From Nitriliruptoraceae bacterium (GTDB lineage: Bacteria; Actinomycetota; Nitriliruptoria; Nitriliruptorales; Nitriliruptoraceae): DNA of 10,741 nucleotides. Each line of letters begins with the position of its first letter. Within the stretch, counting starts at the first letter, position 1. Below the pieces are notes generated by a model. It saw only the letters and a program-made list of their open reading frames with translations. It was not told where the DNA came from and searched no databases. Made by a program: the position numbers and the translations under genes. Below, in pieces: positions 1 to 6,146 of this stretch. The stretch is taken from the NCBI GenBank assembly GCA_007120565.1, contig SKNK01000268.1, positions 1 to 10,741 on the forward strand. The letters run 5' to 3'.

Positions 1-410
1 CACTGGCGTTCGAGGGTCAGCCGACCGAGGAGCATCCGGAAGTTCATGCCACTGCGATCCGTCAACGTAACGATGGCGGTGACGTCGAGGGGACCGCACA
101 CGATCCGGGTCCGGACCAGGGGTCGGTTCTCCGCGCGAGCGCCGGTGTCCTTGACGATCTTGTGGCCGATCACGTCCGCTTCAACGGGGTGGTGTTCCGG
201 TCGAGACTTGGTCCCGAGGACCACGTCGAAGCGCACCCGGGTGAGGGGCTGCCCGGAACTCGGATCCTCGACGGGAGGCAGCTCCTCGAGGCTGGAGACG
301 TGCAGGGCACTGGATCGGGCCCCGGTGTCGAGCTTGCCCCTCAGGCGCAGGTCCCACTCGGGCAGCCACACGTGTTCCTTCCAGCCTAGGACCGGTAGGT
401 CTGCCACCAC
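1..410 (-). CDS. RimK/LysX-associated putative zinc protease (PF05618-like), 3' end outside window
   Basis: The visible 136 residues match the RimB/PF05618 family, called 'ATP-dependent zinc protease' and often encoded beside the ATP-grasp ligase RimK. What is seen: an N-terminal GWKEHVWLPEW segment, then KLDTGARSSALH (residues 26-37) with the retropepsin-like DTG at 28-30, VKDTGAR at 86-92, and the C-terminal LTDRSGMNFRMLLGR (116-130). The family is about 140-180 residues, so little is missing beyond base 1. Two adjacent GTG codons (410-408 and 407-405) can start it. An AGGAG at 420-416 lies 5 or 8 bases upstream, so I use the first and cannot exclude the second. The upstream ATG at 412-410 is out of frame and stops after a few codons. 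The protein has no signal peptide and is probably cytoplasmic. Catalysis by this family is poorly proven. Identification is from motifs only; a rimK gene may lie to the left but is not visible. Confidence 0.82.
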   Translation of the reverse strand, partial: MVADLPVLGWKEHVWLPEWDLRLRGKLDTGARSSALHVSSLEELPPVEDPSSGQPLTRVRFDVVLGTKSRPEHHPVEADVIGHKIVKDTGARAENRPLVRTRIVCGPLDVTAIVTLTDRSGMNFRMLLGRLTLERQ

Positions 411-437
411 ATTCGCTCCTCGATCGACGTTCGTCCC

Positions 438-443
438 AGCCTA
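438..443 (-). promoter_or_regulatory. candidate -10 element for the RimB-like gene
   Basis: On the minus strand TAGGCT fits the actinobacterial TAnnnT -10 pattern. It lies about 27 bases upstream of the GTG start, so a transcript would begin near 431 with a leader of about 20 bases containing the AGGAG ribosome site. No convincing -35 hexamer is seen, so this is weak. Confidence 0.3.
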
Positions 444-494
444 GAGGTGTTGACGCCGAGGGTCGTGACGGCGGGGCCCTGTCAGGCTCGGGGG

Positions 495-1319
495 TCATCC
501 GCCTCGGCCCCGCGAGGGGCGCCGGCGGTGACGAACCGGATGCAGTGTCGGCTTGCCACGGCGGCTGCGGCCGATATCCAGCACCAGGATCGCCAGGATC
601 CCCGCGGCGAAGCCGGCGATGTGTGCTTCGTACGCCACGTTGGCTCCTCCCGGATCCTGGACCGCGATGAACTGGTAGGCGAGCCAGCCACCGAGCAGCA
701 GCCAGGCAGGCACCTTGACGATGGCGAAGATGACCAGCCAGACCCGGATCCTGACGCCCGGGATCAACCATGCGAGGAGGTAGAGCGGGAACGGCACGTA
801 GGTGAGCACCTTCGCTCGTGGGTGCATGACGAGGTATGCACCGAGTACCGCCGCGACCGCACCGGACGCGCCGATCAAGGGGATGGTGGAGCCTGGGCGT
901 ACCAGGGCGTAGGCCAGCGCCGCGATCACACCGCCAGCCAGGTAGAAGAGCACGTACCGCACGCGCCCGAGGCGGTCCTCGACGTTGTCGCCGAAGACGA
1001 AGAGGAACAGCAGGTTGCCGAGCAGGTGCCAGATGTCAGCGTGGAGGAACATCGAGGTCACCAGCGTGACGAGCACCCACTTGTCTGCCCCGGCAACGGC
1101 GCACGATCCGAGGGTCTCGCTCACCGTCGAGACCGGCAGAGCCTCAAGGGCGAGGACCTCCTGCGGCACCATGGCGAACCGGTAGAGGAACCCGTGTCCC
1201 TCGCACGGGTCGAGCAGCAGATGCTGCCAGACGAAGACACCAAGGTTGATCGCCAGCAGCGCCCAGTTGACGTGGGGGCGCCGTCGGGTCGGGTTGATGT
1301 CTCCGATCGGGATGACCAT
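495..1319 (-). CDS. rhomboid family intramembrane serine protease
   Basis: A 274-residue polytopic membrane protein that should cleave substrates within or at the edge of the cytoplasmic membrane. Seen motifs: helix 1 about 18-35; a luminal loop with possible disulphide cysteines at 39 and 73; HADIWHLLGN at 93-102, the conserved HxxxN of rhomboid helix 2 (H98, N102); GASG at 150-153 with catalytic serine S152; and EAHIAGFAAG, whose H233 completes the Ser-His dyad. The C-terminal tail (251-274) is strongly basic. This gives a complete catalytic set of a short, standard rhomboid. The ATG at 1319 is used because no ATG, GTG or TTG lies in frame between it and the upstream gene; no clear ribosome site is visible. 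It lies 58 bases downstream of the SCP2-like gene and 84 bases upstream of the RimB-like gene, all on one strand, so co-transcription is possible. The substrate is unknown. Confidence 0.93.
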   Translation of the reverse strand: MVIPIGDINPTRRRPHVNWALLAINLGVFVWQHLLLDPCEGHGFLYRFAMVPQEVLALEALPVSTVSETLGSCAVAGADKWVLVTLVTSMFLHADIWHLLGNLLFLFVFGDNVEDRLGRVRYVLFYLAGGVIAALAYALVRPGSTIPLIGASGAVAAVLGAYLVMHPRAKVLTYVPFPLYLLAWLIPGVRIRVWLVIFAIVKVPAWLLLGGWLAYQFIAVQDPGGANVAYEAHIAGFAAGILAILVLDIGRSRRGKPTLHPVRHRRRPSRGRGG

Positions 1320-1377
1320 GGTCAGGCCAGCCGGACCGCGGATCCATCCCGGCGGTGCACCAGGCGGGCTGACGGGG

Positions 1378-1746
1378 TCACAGCATCGCGCGGAGACGCA
1401 GGAGATCTGACATCGATGCGTCGATGCGGATCCGGCCCCCGAGGTAGGCCTGAGCGAACGTCATCTCTCCGGTCGAGAGGCGGACGAGATCGTCCGAACG
1501 AACCGCGATGCGGATGTCCGGCCGGCGGGTCACCGGTTCGTCTGATCGGGTCAAGACGCCGTTGTTCCAGACCCCGTAGCGGAAGAGTTCGAGGTCGGGA
1601 CACTGGGCCTCGATGGTTCGCCTCCCGGGCATCACCGCCCGTGATGACGGATCCACCTGGGCGAGGCGACCGAGGAATGCGTCGAGGATGGCCTCGACCT
1701 CCTCGACCTCTGCCACAGCTTGCTCCTCGTCGGTGGTACAGGCCAT
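1378..1746 (-). CDS. SCP2 sterol-binding/lipid-transfer domain protein
   Basis: A 122-residue soluble protein. The N-terminal helix (6-30) is acidic. The second half carries the SCP2 hallmark: a strand (77-83), DDLVRLSTGEMTFAQAYLGG at 85-104, then a basic strand and a closing amphipathic helix, SDLLRLRAML, to the C-terminus. SCP2 domains form a hydrophobic pocket for lipids or acyl-CoA; in actinobacteria stand-alone copies are common and mostly uncharacterised, so the ligand is not assigned. The frame stays open upstream to 1908, but that part is arginine-rich and not protein-like, and no GTG or TTG in it fits better than the ATG at 1746. No clear ribosome site precedes that ATG; a TACCGT -10 at 1777-1772 would give a leader of only about 20 bases. 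The gene is divergent from the reductase gene. Confidence 0.8.
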   Translation of the reverse strand: MACTTDEEQAVAEVEEVEAILDAFLGRLAQVDPSSRAVMPGRRTIEAQCPDLELFRYGVWNNGVLTRSDEPVTRRPDIRIAVRSDDLVRLSTGEMTFAQAYLGGRIRIDASMSDLLRLRAML

Positions 1747-1771
1747 CGGGCGCGGCCCTGACGGGTGACCG

Positions 1772-1800
1772 ACGGTAGCACCGGAGCGGGAAGCTACCGT
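1772..1800. promoter_or_regulatory. inverted repeat in the divergent intergenic region, possible back-to-back -10 elements
   Basis: ACGGTAGC (1772-1779) and GCTACCGT (1793-1800) are perfect 8-base inverted arms around a 13-base spacer. Each arm, read outward, contains TACCGT, which fits TAnnnT. The leftward one would start the SCP2-like transcript near 1765, the rightward one the reductase transcript near 1807. No TTG-type -35 hexamer is seen for either. The arms could instead be a regulator's operator; both readings are inference from symmetry and position. Confidence 0.45.
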
Positions 1801-1876
1801 GCTGCCTCGGCGACACCGGCGGCCTTGCTGGTGACGCCCCTCGCGGACACCGTCACACACTCGGGAGTCGATCCGG

Positions 1877-2617
1877 ATGCAGCAGATCTTCCCGGAGTAC
1901 CGGAGCATGGATCTTCACGACCTGCATGCGGGCCTGACCCTGGATGAAGGGCGCGAGCGCGCCTGGCTGGCGATCGACATGGTCGCCTCCTTCGACGGAG
2001 CGGCGACCGTTCGCGGGCAGACAGAACGCCTCGGGGGAGAGGCGGACAAGGTCATCTTCGGACGCCTGCGAGCCGCCGCCGACGCGATCCTGATCGGTGC
2101 CGGCACGGTGCGGGCCGAGGAGTACGGACCGGGAGGGGGTTCCGCAGAACGTCGTCAGGACCGCGTGAATCGTGGGCTCGCTCCGCGGCCCCAGATGGTG
2201 ATCGTCAGCCGGAGCCTCGACCTGTCCCCAGAGCATCGGGTGTTCTCCGATCCGGAGCACCCGCCGTTGATCGTGACCCATGGCCGTGCGCCCGCTGATC
2301 GCGCAGAGCAGCTCGAAGCCGTTGCCGAGGTCGTGCGGGTCGGTGATGCGGCCGTCGACCTTCCTGGTCTGTTGGCGTGGCTGCCCTCACGAGGGCTAGG
2401 ACGGGTCCTGTGCGAAGGGGGTCCGGAACTCAACGGCTCCCTCCTGGAGGCCGATCTCATCGACGAGGTGTTCCTGACCGTGACGCCGAGCGCGTTCGCC
2501 GGCACCGCGTCCCGCATCGTCCAGGGTCTCGTCGAGCTGCCCGATCGGGGCTTCGCGTTGCAGAGCGTGCACGAACACGATCACGAACTGCTGTTGCGAT
2601 ACCGGCGTGCTCGCTGA
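1877..2617 (+). CDS. RibD C-terminal-like pyrimidine/dihydrofolate reductase family protein
   Basis: A 246-residue NADPH-dependent reductase of the RibD-C/dihydrofolate-reductase fold. Seen: WLAIDMVASFDGAA (30-43), with the conserved start strand and substrate loop; a dinucleotide-binding stretch AAADAILIGAGTVRAE (66-81); and CEGGPELNGSLL (179-190) followed by DEVFLTVTP (196-204). There is no N-terminal deaminase domain, so it is not full bifunctional RibD. The architecture and N-terminal layout resemble the actinobacterial stand-alone 'pyrimidine reductase family' such as Rv2671 of M. tuberculosis, which has been linked to dihydrofolate reductase activity. The likely role is therefore either the 5-amino-6-ribosylamino-uracil phosphate reductase step or reduction of a related pteridine; the sequence does not decide. 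GGGAG at 1863-1867 lies 9 bases before the ATG. No other riboflavin genes are nearby. Confidence 0.87.
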   Translation: MQQIFPEYRSMDLHDLHAGLTLDEGRERAWLAIDMVASFDGAATVRGQTERLGGEADKVIFGRLRAAADAILIGAGTVRAEEYGPGGGSAERRQDRVNRGLAPRPQMVIVSRSLDLSPEHRVFSDPEHPPLIVTHGRAPADRAEQLEAVAEVVRVGDAAVDLPGLLAWLPSRGLGRVLCEGGPELNGSLLEADLIDEVFLTVTPSAFAGTASRIVQGLVELPDRGFALQSVHEHDHELLLRYRRAR

Positions 2618-2625
2618 GTTGGCGC

Positions 2626-2631
2626 TACGGT
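2626..2631 (+). promoter_or_regulatory. candidate -10 element before the phasin-like gene
   Basis: TACGGT lies 26 bases before the phasin-like start, inside GCTACGGTCG (2624-2633), a 10-base string repeated exactly at the pyrG promoter (10237-10246). A -35 hexamer at normal spacing is not apparent because that position is within the end of the reductase gene. The support is the shared motif and its position only. Confidence 0.4.
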
Positions 2632-2657
2632 CGAAGTCAGCATCGAGGAGGCAGCGG

Positions 2658-3134
2658 ATGAACGAAGCGATCCAGAGGTACCTGGAAGCGGCATCAGGCG
2701 TGACGACCCTGACCAAGAGCAAGGCGGAACAGATCGCCAAGCAGCTGGTTCGCTCAGGCGAAGCCGCCAGCGATCAGGTCGGTGAGCTCGTCGATCAGCT
2801 CATGGAACGGCAGCGCAGCAACCAGGAGGCGGTCTCCGCCCTGGTCAGGAGCGAGACCGCTCGTGCTATCCGGGCGATGGGGCTCGCCTCCCGGTCCGAG
2901 GTCGAGCGCTTGCAGAAGCAGGTCGCCGACCTCAAGCGCGAGGTCGCAACCATGGATCCGCCGAGCCGTGGCTCGGGCCCGGCCAAGAAGACGGCCAAGA
3001 AGACGGCCAAGAAGTCAGCGGCCAAGAAGACCGCCAAGAAGGCGGCCAAGAGGTCCGCGAAGAAGTCGGCGGCCAAGAAGACGGCGAAGAAGGCCACCGC
3101 CAAGAAGGCGGCTAAGAAGTCGAGTGGTTCGTGA
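2658..3134 (+). CDS. phasin-like coiled-coil protein with lysine-rich histone-H1-like tail
   Basis: A 158-residue protein in two parts. Residues 1-99 are charged and helical, ending in a heptad-like coiled coil (79-97). The segments TLTKSKAEQIAKQLVRSGE and SEVERLQKQVADLKREVA resemble the PhaF/PhaI-type 'phasin' proteins that are common hypothetical genes in actinobacteria. Residues 109-158 are almost wholly alanine, lysine and threonine/serine: eleven AKK or AKR units, as in histone H1 and AlgP/PhaF tails. Such tails bind DNA non-specifically, so the protein may link a granule or another partner to the nucleoid, or act as a nucleoid protein. No PHA genes are visible, so granule binding is unproven. 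The ATG at 2658 is chosen over an upstream in-frame start at 2607 because GAGGAGG (2645-2651) sits 6 bases before it and the upstream start overlaps the reductase gene. Its stop overlaps the next gene's GTG. Confidence 0.75.
   Translation: MNEAIQRYLEAASGVTTLTKSKAEQIAKQLVRSGEAASDQVGELVDQLMERQRSNQEAVSALVRSETARAIRAMGLASRSEVERLQKQVADLKREVATMDPPSRGSGPAKKTAKKTAKKSAAKKTAKKAAKRSAKKSAAKKTAKKATAKKAAKKSSGS
2982..3119 (+). repeat. in-frame degenerate repeat encoding AKK units
   Basis: About eleven imperfect copies of a 12-15-base unit based on GCCAAGAAG, with ACG, TCG, GCG or GCC spacer codons. They encode the C-terminal tail of the phasin-like protein. Units vary mainly at third positions and spacers, which suggests selection on the protein rather than recent slippage. 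Copy number could differ between strains. Confidence 0.85.
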
Positions 3135-3268
3135 GCGGGGACCCGCTCGCGGACCTGCGTCAGGCGATCGACGGCGTCGGTGAACAGCCGGTCGAGGAAC
3201 GGCTCGCGGTGTTCGAGCGGGTCAACGCGCAACTCGCCGCGGAACTCGCGGCCCTGGACGAGTTGTAA
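3131..3268 (+). CDS. small conserved actinobacterial-type protein upstream of tlyA (Rv1693-like)
   Basis: A 45-residue reading frame starting at GTG within the GTGA that ends the phasin-like gene, so translation is probably coupled. The product is acidic and predicted as two helices: DPLADLRQAIDGVGEQ and a longer VEERLAVFERVNAQLAAELAALDEL. The spacing of leucines and the 'ERLxxFExxNxxL' pattern resemble the very small Rv1693-type proteins found directly before tlyA in mycobacteria. That match is from memory of the family's position and pattern, not a search. Its function is unknown; helical dimerisation or contact with TlyA would be inference. The codon third positions are as GC-rich as those of its neighbours, and it ends with TAA 23 bases before the tlyA GTG. 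Confidence 0.65.
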   Translation: MSGDPLADLRQAIDGVGEQPVEERLAVFERVNAQLAAELAALDEL

Positions 3269-3291
3269 CCCTGGCTGCAGCTCGCCGGCGT

Positions 3292-4089
3292 GTGGACGCT
3301 GAACTGGTCCGCCGAGGCACCGTGGCCAGCCGGACCGAGGCACAGCAGGCCATCGCCGAGGGCCTGGTCACCGTCGACGGGGCGCCGGTGCTCAAACCGT
3401 CGACCCAGGTCCACGCCGGCCAGGCCCTGGTCCTGTTGGCACCCGCACGGCGGTTCGTCAGCCGTGGCGGCGACAAGCTCGAGCACGCCATCGACCGGTT
3501 CGCCGTCGATCCGGCCGGTCGTCGCTGCCTCGACGCCGGGGTGTCGACGGGTGGATTCACCGACTGCCTGCTGCAACGAGGTGCGGCCGCGGTGCTCGCC
3601 TACGACGTCGGGTACGGCCAGGTTCACGAACGTCTCCGATCCGACCCTCGGGTGGAGGTCCACGAGCGCACGAACGTGCGGGAACTCACCCCCGAGGACC
3701 TCTCACCGCCCCGACCGGACCTGTTGGTGGCCGATCTATCGTTCATCTCGCTCGCCGTGGTACTGCCTGGCCTCCTAGCGCTCCTCGCCGAGGTCGCTGA
3801 ACGTGAGGCTGTCGTGCTGGTCAAGCCGCAGTTCGAGGCGCGCCGCGAGGAGGTCGGCAAAGGCGGCGTCGTACGTGACCCCGAGGTGTGGGCTCGCTCG
3901 TTGCAGCGGGTGGCTGAGGCCGCGGCGGGGGTAGGGTGGCGGGGGTTCGATGCCACCGCTTCACCGCTACTGGGCCCGGCTGGCAACGTCGAGTTCCTGG
4001 CTCACCTCACACCGACTGGCGTGAGGGAGGGGCGATCCGAGGTGATCGAGCAGGCGGTGGCCGAGGGTGCAGCTCTTCGAAGCGGTTGA
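3292..4089 (+). CDS. tlyA: TlyA family 2'-O-ribose rRNA methyltransferase (16S/23S)
   Basis: TlyA methylates 2'-O of cytidines in 16S and 23S rRNA using SAM; loss gives capreomycin/viomycin resistance in mycobacteria. Seen: an N-terminal S4 RNA-binding domain (about 1-48), the interdomain VSRGGDKLEHA (56-66), and an FtsJ-like fold with the SAM motif LDAGVSTGGFTD (80-91), DLLVADLSFISL (143-154), VLVKPQFE (175-182) and GKGGVVRDP (189-197). Candidate catalytic KDKE set: K62, D148, K178, E234, in the order reported for M. tuberculosis TlyA (K69, D154, K182, E238). Length is 265 from the GTG. Homologues normally carry a few more basic residues before VDAELVRRG. Here the frame is open upstream and reads LAAARRR from a CTG at 3271, so the true start may be that CTG; neither start has a good ribosome site. 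nadK follows 30 bases downstream. Confidence 0.95.
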   Translation: MDAELVRRGTVASRTEAQQAIAEGLVTVDGAPVLKPSTQVHAGQALVLLAPARRFVSRGGDKLEHAIDRFAVDPAGRRCLDAGVSTGGFTDCLLQRGAAAVLAYDVGYGQVHERLRSDPRVEVHERTNVRELTPEDLSPPRPDLLVADLSFISLAVVLPGLLALLAEVAEREAVVLVKPQFEARREEVGKGGVVRDPEVWARSLQRVAEAAAGVGWRGFDATASPLLGPAGNVEFLAHLTPTGVREGRSEVIEQAVAEGAALRSG

Positions 4090-4119
4090 TGGTGTCGCGG
4101 CGAGGCCGAGGAGGATGGG

Positions 4120-4989
4120 TTGAGGATCGGGCTGGTGGTCCACGCCGGACGGGAGCGTTCCCTGGAGCTCGCTCGCGCCGCAGCCGAGCGGCTCCGCGAG
4201 GATGGCGCGACGGTGATGGTCACGCGCCCGAGCCAACCCGAGGACGTCGATCACGAGCTGCTCGCCGCGGTGGCGACCCCGGTGGAGCCCGACAGGTTCG
4301 CCGATGGACTCGACCTGGCGTTGTCGCTGGGGGGAGACGGCACCTTCCTCCGGGCGGCGCACCTGTGTCGTGACCACGACGTACCCGTGCTCGGCGTCAA
4401 TCTCGGACGACTCGGCTTCCTCGCGGAGATCGAGGTCGATGCGCTCGACGATGCCCTGGTGGCGATCCGTGAGCGCCGCTACACCGTGGAGGAACGCGCA
4501 ACGCTCGAGGTGACGATCCAGGGGCCTGACGGCGCGCAGCTCGGCCGAGGCTGGGCCCTGAACGAGGTTGCCGTGGAGAAGACCGCGAGGCAGCGTCTGC
4601 TCCACATGGAGGTGCGTGTCGCCGACACCCTCTTCGCACGGATCTCCGCCGATGCGTTGGTCATCGCCACGCCTACCGGGTCGACCGCCTACGCCCTCTC
4701 GGCCGGAGGCCCGATCCTGTCGCCGACCCTCGACGCCACCCTGGTCGTTCCGGTCGCACCTCACAGCCTGTTCGATCGGACGGTGGTCGCCGGGCCCTCC
4801 GAGGAGGTCGTCGTCCGGCTCCAACCCGACCAGGCGCCCGCCCTGGTCTCGTGTGACGGTCGCAACCCGGTGCAACTCGACACGGGTGGGACGATCAGGG
4901 CTCGTGGTGGCGGCCGACCGGTGCGTATCGCGCGGACGGGGCCTCCGGACTTCTACGGGCTGGTCCGCGAGAAGTTCGGATTGCGGTGA
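4120..4989 (+). CDS. nadK: NAD kinase (ATP/polyphosphate-dependent)
   Basis: This enzyme phosphorylates NAD+ to NADP+ in the cytoplasm. The 289-residue product has the full family set in order: a Rossmann-like start RIGLVVHAGR (2-11); GGDGTFLRAA (71-80), with the catalytic Asp of the GGDG motif at 73; NLGRLGFLAE (94-103); LNEVAVEK (147-154), the NE motif; TPTGSTAYALSAGGPI (184-199), the conserved NAD-binding motif; VAPHSLFDR (212-220); and SCDGR (244-248). Its length and motifs are normal. The start is a TTG with GAGGAGG (4108-4114) 5 bases upstream. The nearby ATG at 4115 stops after two codons and is not a gene start. It follows tlyA, as in mycobacteria (ppnK after tlyA). The usual next gene, recN, is displaced here by two membrane-protein genes. 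Confidence 0.97.
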   Translation: MRIGLVVHAGRERSLELARAAAERLREDGATVMVTRPSQPEDVDHELLAAVATPVEPDRFADGLDLALSLGGDGTFLRAAHLCRDHDVPVLGVNLGRLGFLAEIEVDALDDALVAIRERRYTVEERATLEVTIQGPDGAQLGRGWALNEVAVEKTARQRLLHMEVRVADTLFARISADALVIATPTGSTAYALSAGGPILSPTLDATLVVPVAPHSLFDRTVVAGPSEEVVVRLQPDQAPALVSCDGRNPVQLDTGGTIRARGGGRPVRIARTGPPDFYGLVREKFGLR

Positions 4990-5039
4990 TGCACCTCTAG
5001 CTCAACCGGATGGAGTCCCCGGTGCCTGCAGGGGTTCTG

Positions 5040-5063
5040 GGGCTCCGTATCGGCCGGAAGCCC
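5040..5063 (+). other. hairpin in the nadK to membrane-protein gap
   Basis: GGGCTCCG (5040-5047) pairs with CGGAAGCCC (5055-5063) with one bulged A around a 7-base loop. No T-run follows, so it is not a classic terminator. It lies in the 158-base gap between nadK and the next gene, which otherwise shows only an 8-base direct repeat (CGGATGGA at 5007 and 5075). It could be an mRNA-processing or attenuation structure, or chance in GC-rich DNA. Confidence 0.3.
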
Positions 5064-5147
5064 GGTTCCCTGTACGGATGGACCTGCCTCGCGGCGAACT
5101 GCCGACGGGGCCCTCTCGGCCGACCAACCCGAACAGCGGAGGTAGAC

Positions 5148-6146
5148 GTGCCGATCGTCCGTTTCCTCGCTGTAGGGCTTGGGAAGTTGTTGAGCAAGGT
5201 CTTCGGCCTGGCGACGATGTCCTTCTTCGGTCGGATGCCGTCCCGCGACGACGATCGGATCGCGCTGATCGGGGTGCTGTCTCTGACCTGGTTGACGCTG
5301 GTCGCCGGCGCCGCATGGCCGGCCTTCGCCGAGTTGTTCATCCCCTTCGTCGAGGACGAGCAGTTCGCGAGGATCGCGGCGTTGGCTCTGGCTGTCATCA
5401 CCCCACCGGCGATCGGGATCGTCACCGCCACGATGCACAACAACCGTGGCGGCGGCGCCAAACAGGCCATGGGCTACGTGGTCTCCGGTTACGTCTACGC
5501 CACGGTGATCGGGCTCACCGTCGTTGGCATCGTCGTCACGGTTCCTCTGCTCAAGGCCAGCTACCTCCTACGGCGCTTCACCGTGGCCCGAGTCATGGTG
5601 ATGATCCCGGCGGGGGAGTACGAGCGCGCCGTCGAGCAGGTGCGCTCGATCCTGAGCGATGCGGGGGTCGACCACTCGGAGGAGGAACTCAACCCGGTCA
5701 TCCGTCACCAGTTCCGACTGCTCGGATGGATCCTCGCGCGCGTCTTCAACCGGGATGTCGCCGACGAGATGCGCGTGCTGCGCGGTGAACATGAGGGGGA
5801 GTGGTTCGAGGTGACCGTGCATGCCGCTGACATCTCGATCATCGGTCGACGCCGCGTCGTCCATCTCGTACGGTCTTCGCTGGTGGAGGTACTCGGTGAC
5901 GACATCGTCTACCTGACCTGGGACGACGAGTCGCAGGAGTTGGAGAACGACGCCCGTGAACTACGGGAGTTCCTGAAGGAGGGTGACGCGGTCGAGCGGA
6001 ACCGGGTCGATGACCTCGTGGCCCGTCTCGCGCGGATCCAGTTGGATCAGGAGCCGTGGGATGCGATGCGGCGTCTGCTCTACCGCCTCGAACGGGACAA
6101 CGAGCGCGTCCGGAGCGAACGGTCCGAGCAAGCGGAGGTCCCGTGA
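5148..6146 (+). CDS. membrane protein of unknown function, three predicted helices plus large cytoplasmic C-terminal part
   Basis: I do not recognise this family. The 332-residue product starts with a short amphipathic segment (1-30). Predicted helices follow at about 38-60, 76-96 and 107-136, the last followed by the basic KASYLLRRF. Residues 145-332 are soluble and charged: EYERAVEQVRSILSDAGV (157-174), a middle segment EGEWFEVTVHAADISIIGRRR (216-236), and highly charged helices to the end (ELENDARELREFLKEGDAVERN), probably a coiled coil. By the positive-inside rule the C-terminal part faces the cytoplasm. The frame is open back to 5010, but GTG 5148 is chosen because GGAGG (5138-5142) sits 5 bases before it and the upstream residues are compositionally poor. 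Its stop overlaps the GTG of the AI-2E-type transporter, so the two are likely made together and may interact. It lacks motifs of known channels or enzymes. Confidence 0.85.
   Translation: MPIVRFLAVGLGKLLSKVFGLATMSFFGRMPSRDDDRIALIGVLSLTWLTLVAGAAWPAFAELFIPFVEDEQFARIAALALAVITPPAIGIVTATMHNNRGGGAKQAMGYVVSGYVYATVIGLTVVGIVVTVPLLKASYLLRRFTVARVMVMIPAGEYERAVEQVRSILSDAGVDHSEEELNPVIRHQFRLLGWILARVFNRDVADEMRVLRGEHEGEWFEVTVHAADISIIGRRRVVHLVRSSLVEVLGDDIVYLTWDDESQELENDARELREFLKEGDAVERNRVDDLVARLARIQLDQEPWDAMRRLLYRLERDNERVRSERSEQAEVP

Noticed and set aside
447..1778. 443-residue open frame on the plus strand opposite the rhomboid and SCP2-like genes.
   Set aside because: It is the antisense shadow of two well-supported minus-strand genes in GC-rich DNA; its product is Arg/Asp-rich, lacks any domain, and has no ribosome site.
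4115..4123. ATG GGT TGA two-codon frame overlapping the nadK TTG.
   Set aside because: Too short to mean anything by itself; the ribosome site fits the TTG, and no sign of leader-peptide control is seen.
5007..5082. Direct repeat CGGATGGA at 5007-5014 and 5075-5082.
   Set aside because: Eight bases repeated twice in 158 bases is weak, with no flanking symmetry or target-site pattern to suggest a mobile element.
5010..5147. 46-codon upstream extension of the unknown membrane protein.
   Set aside because: A GGAGG at 5138-5142 with 5-base spacing marks the GTG at 5148; the extension has no ribosome site and poor protein-like composition.
4568..5788. 406-residue plus-strand frame overlapping nadK and the unknown membrane protein.
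   Set aside because: It is out of frame with NadK's complete motif set and is Arg/Pro/Ser-rich, typical of a shadow frame.
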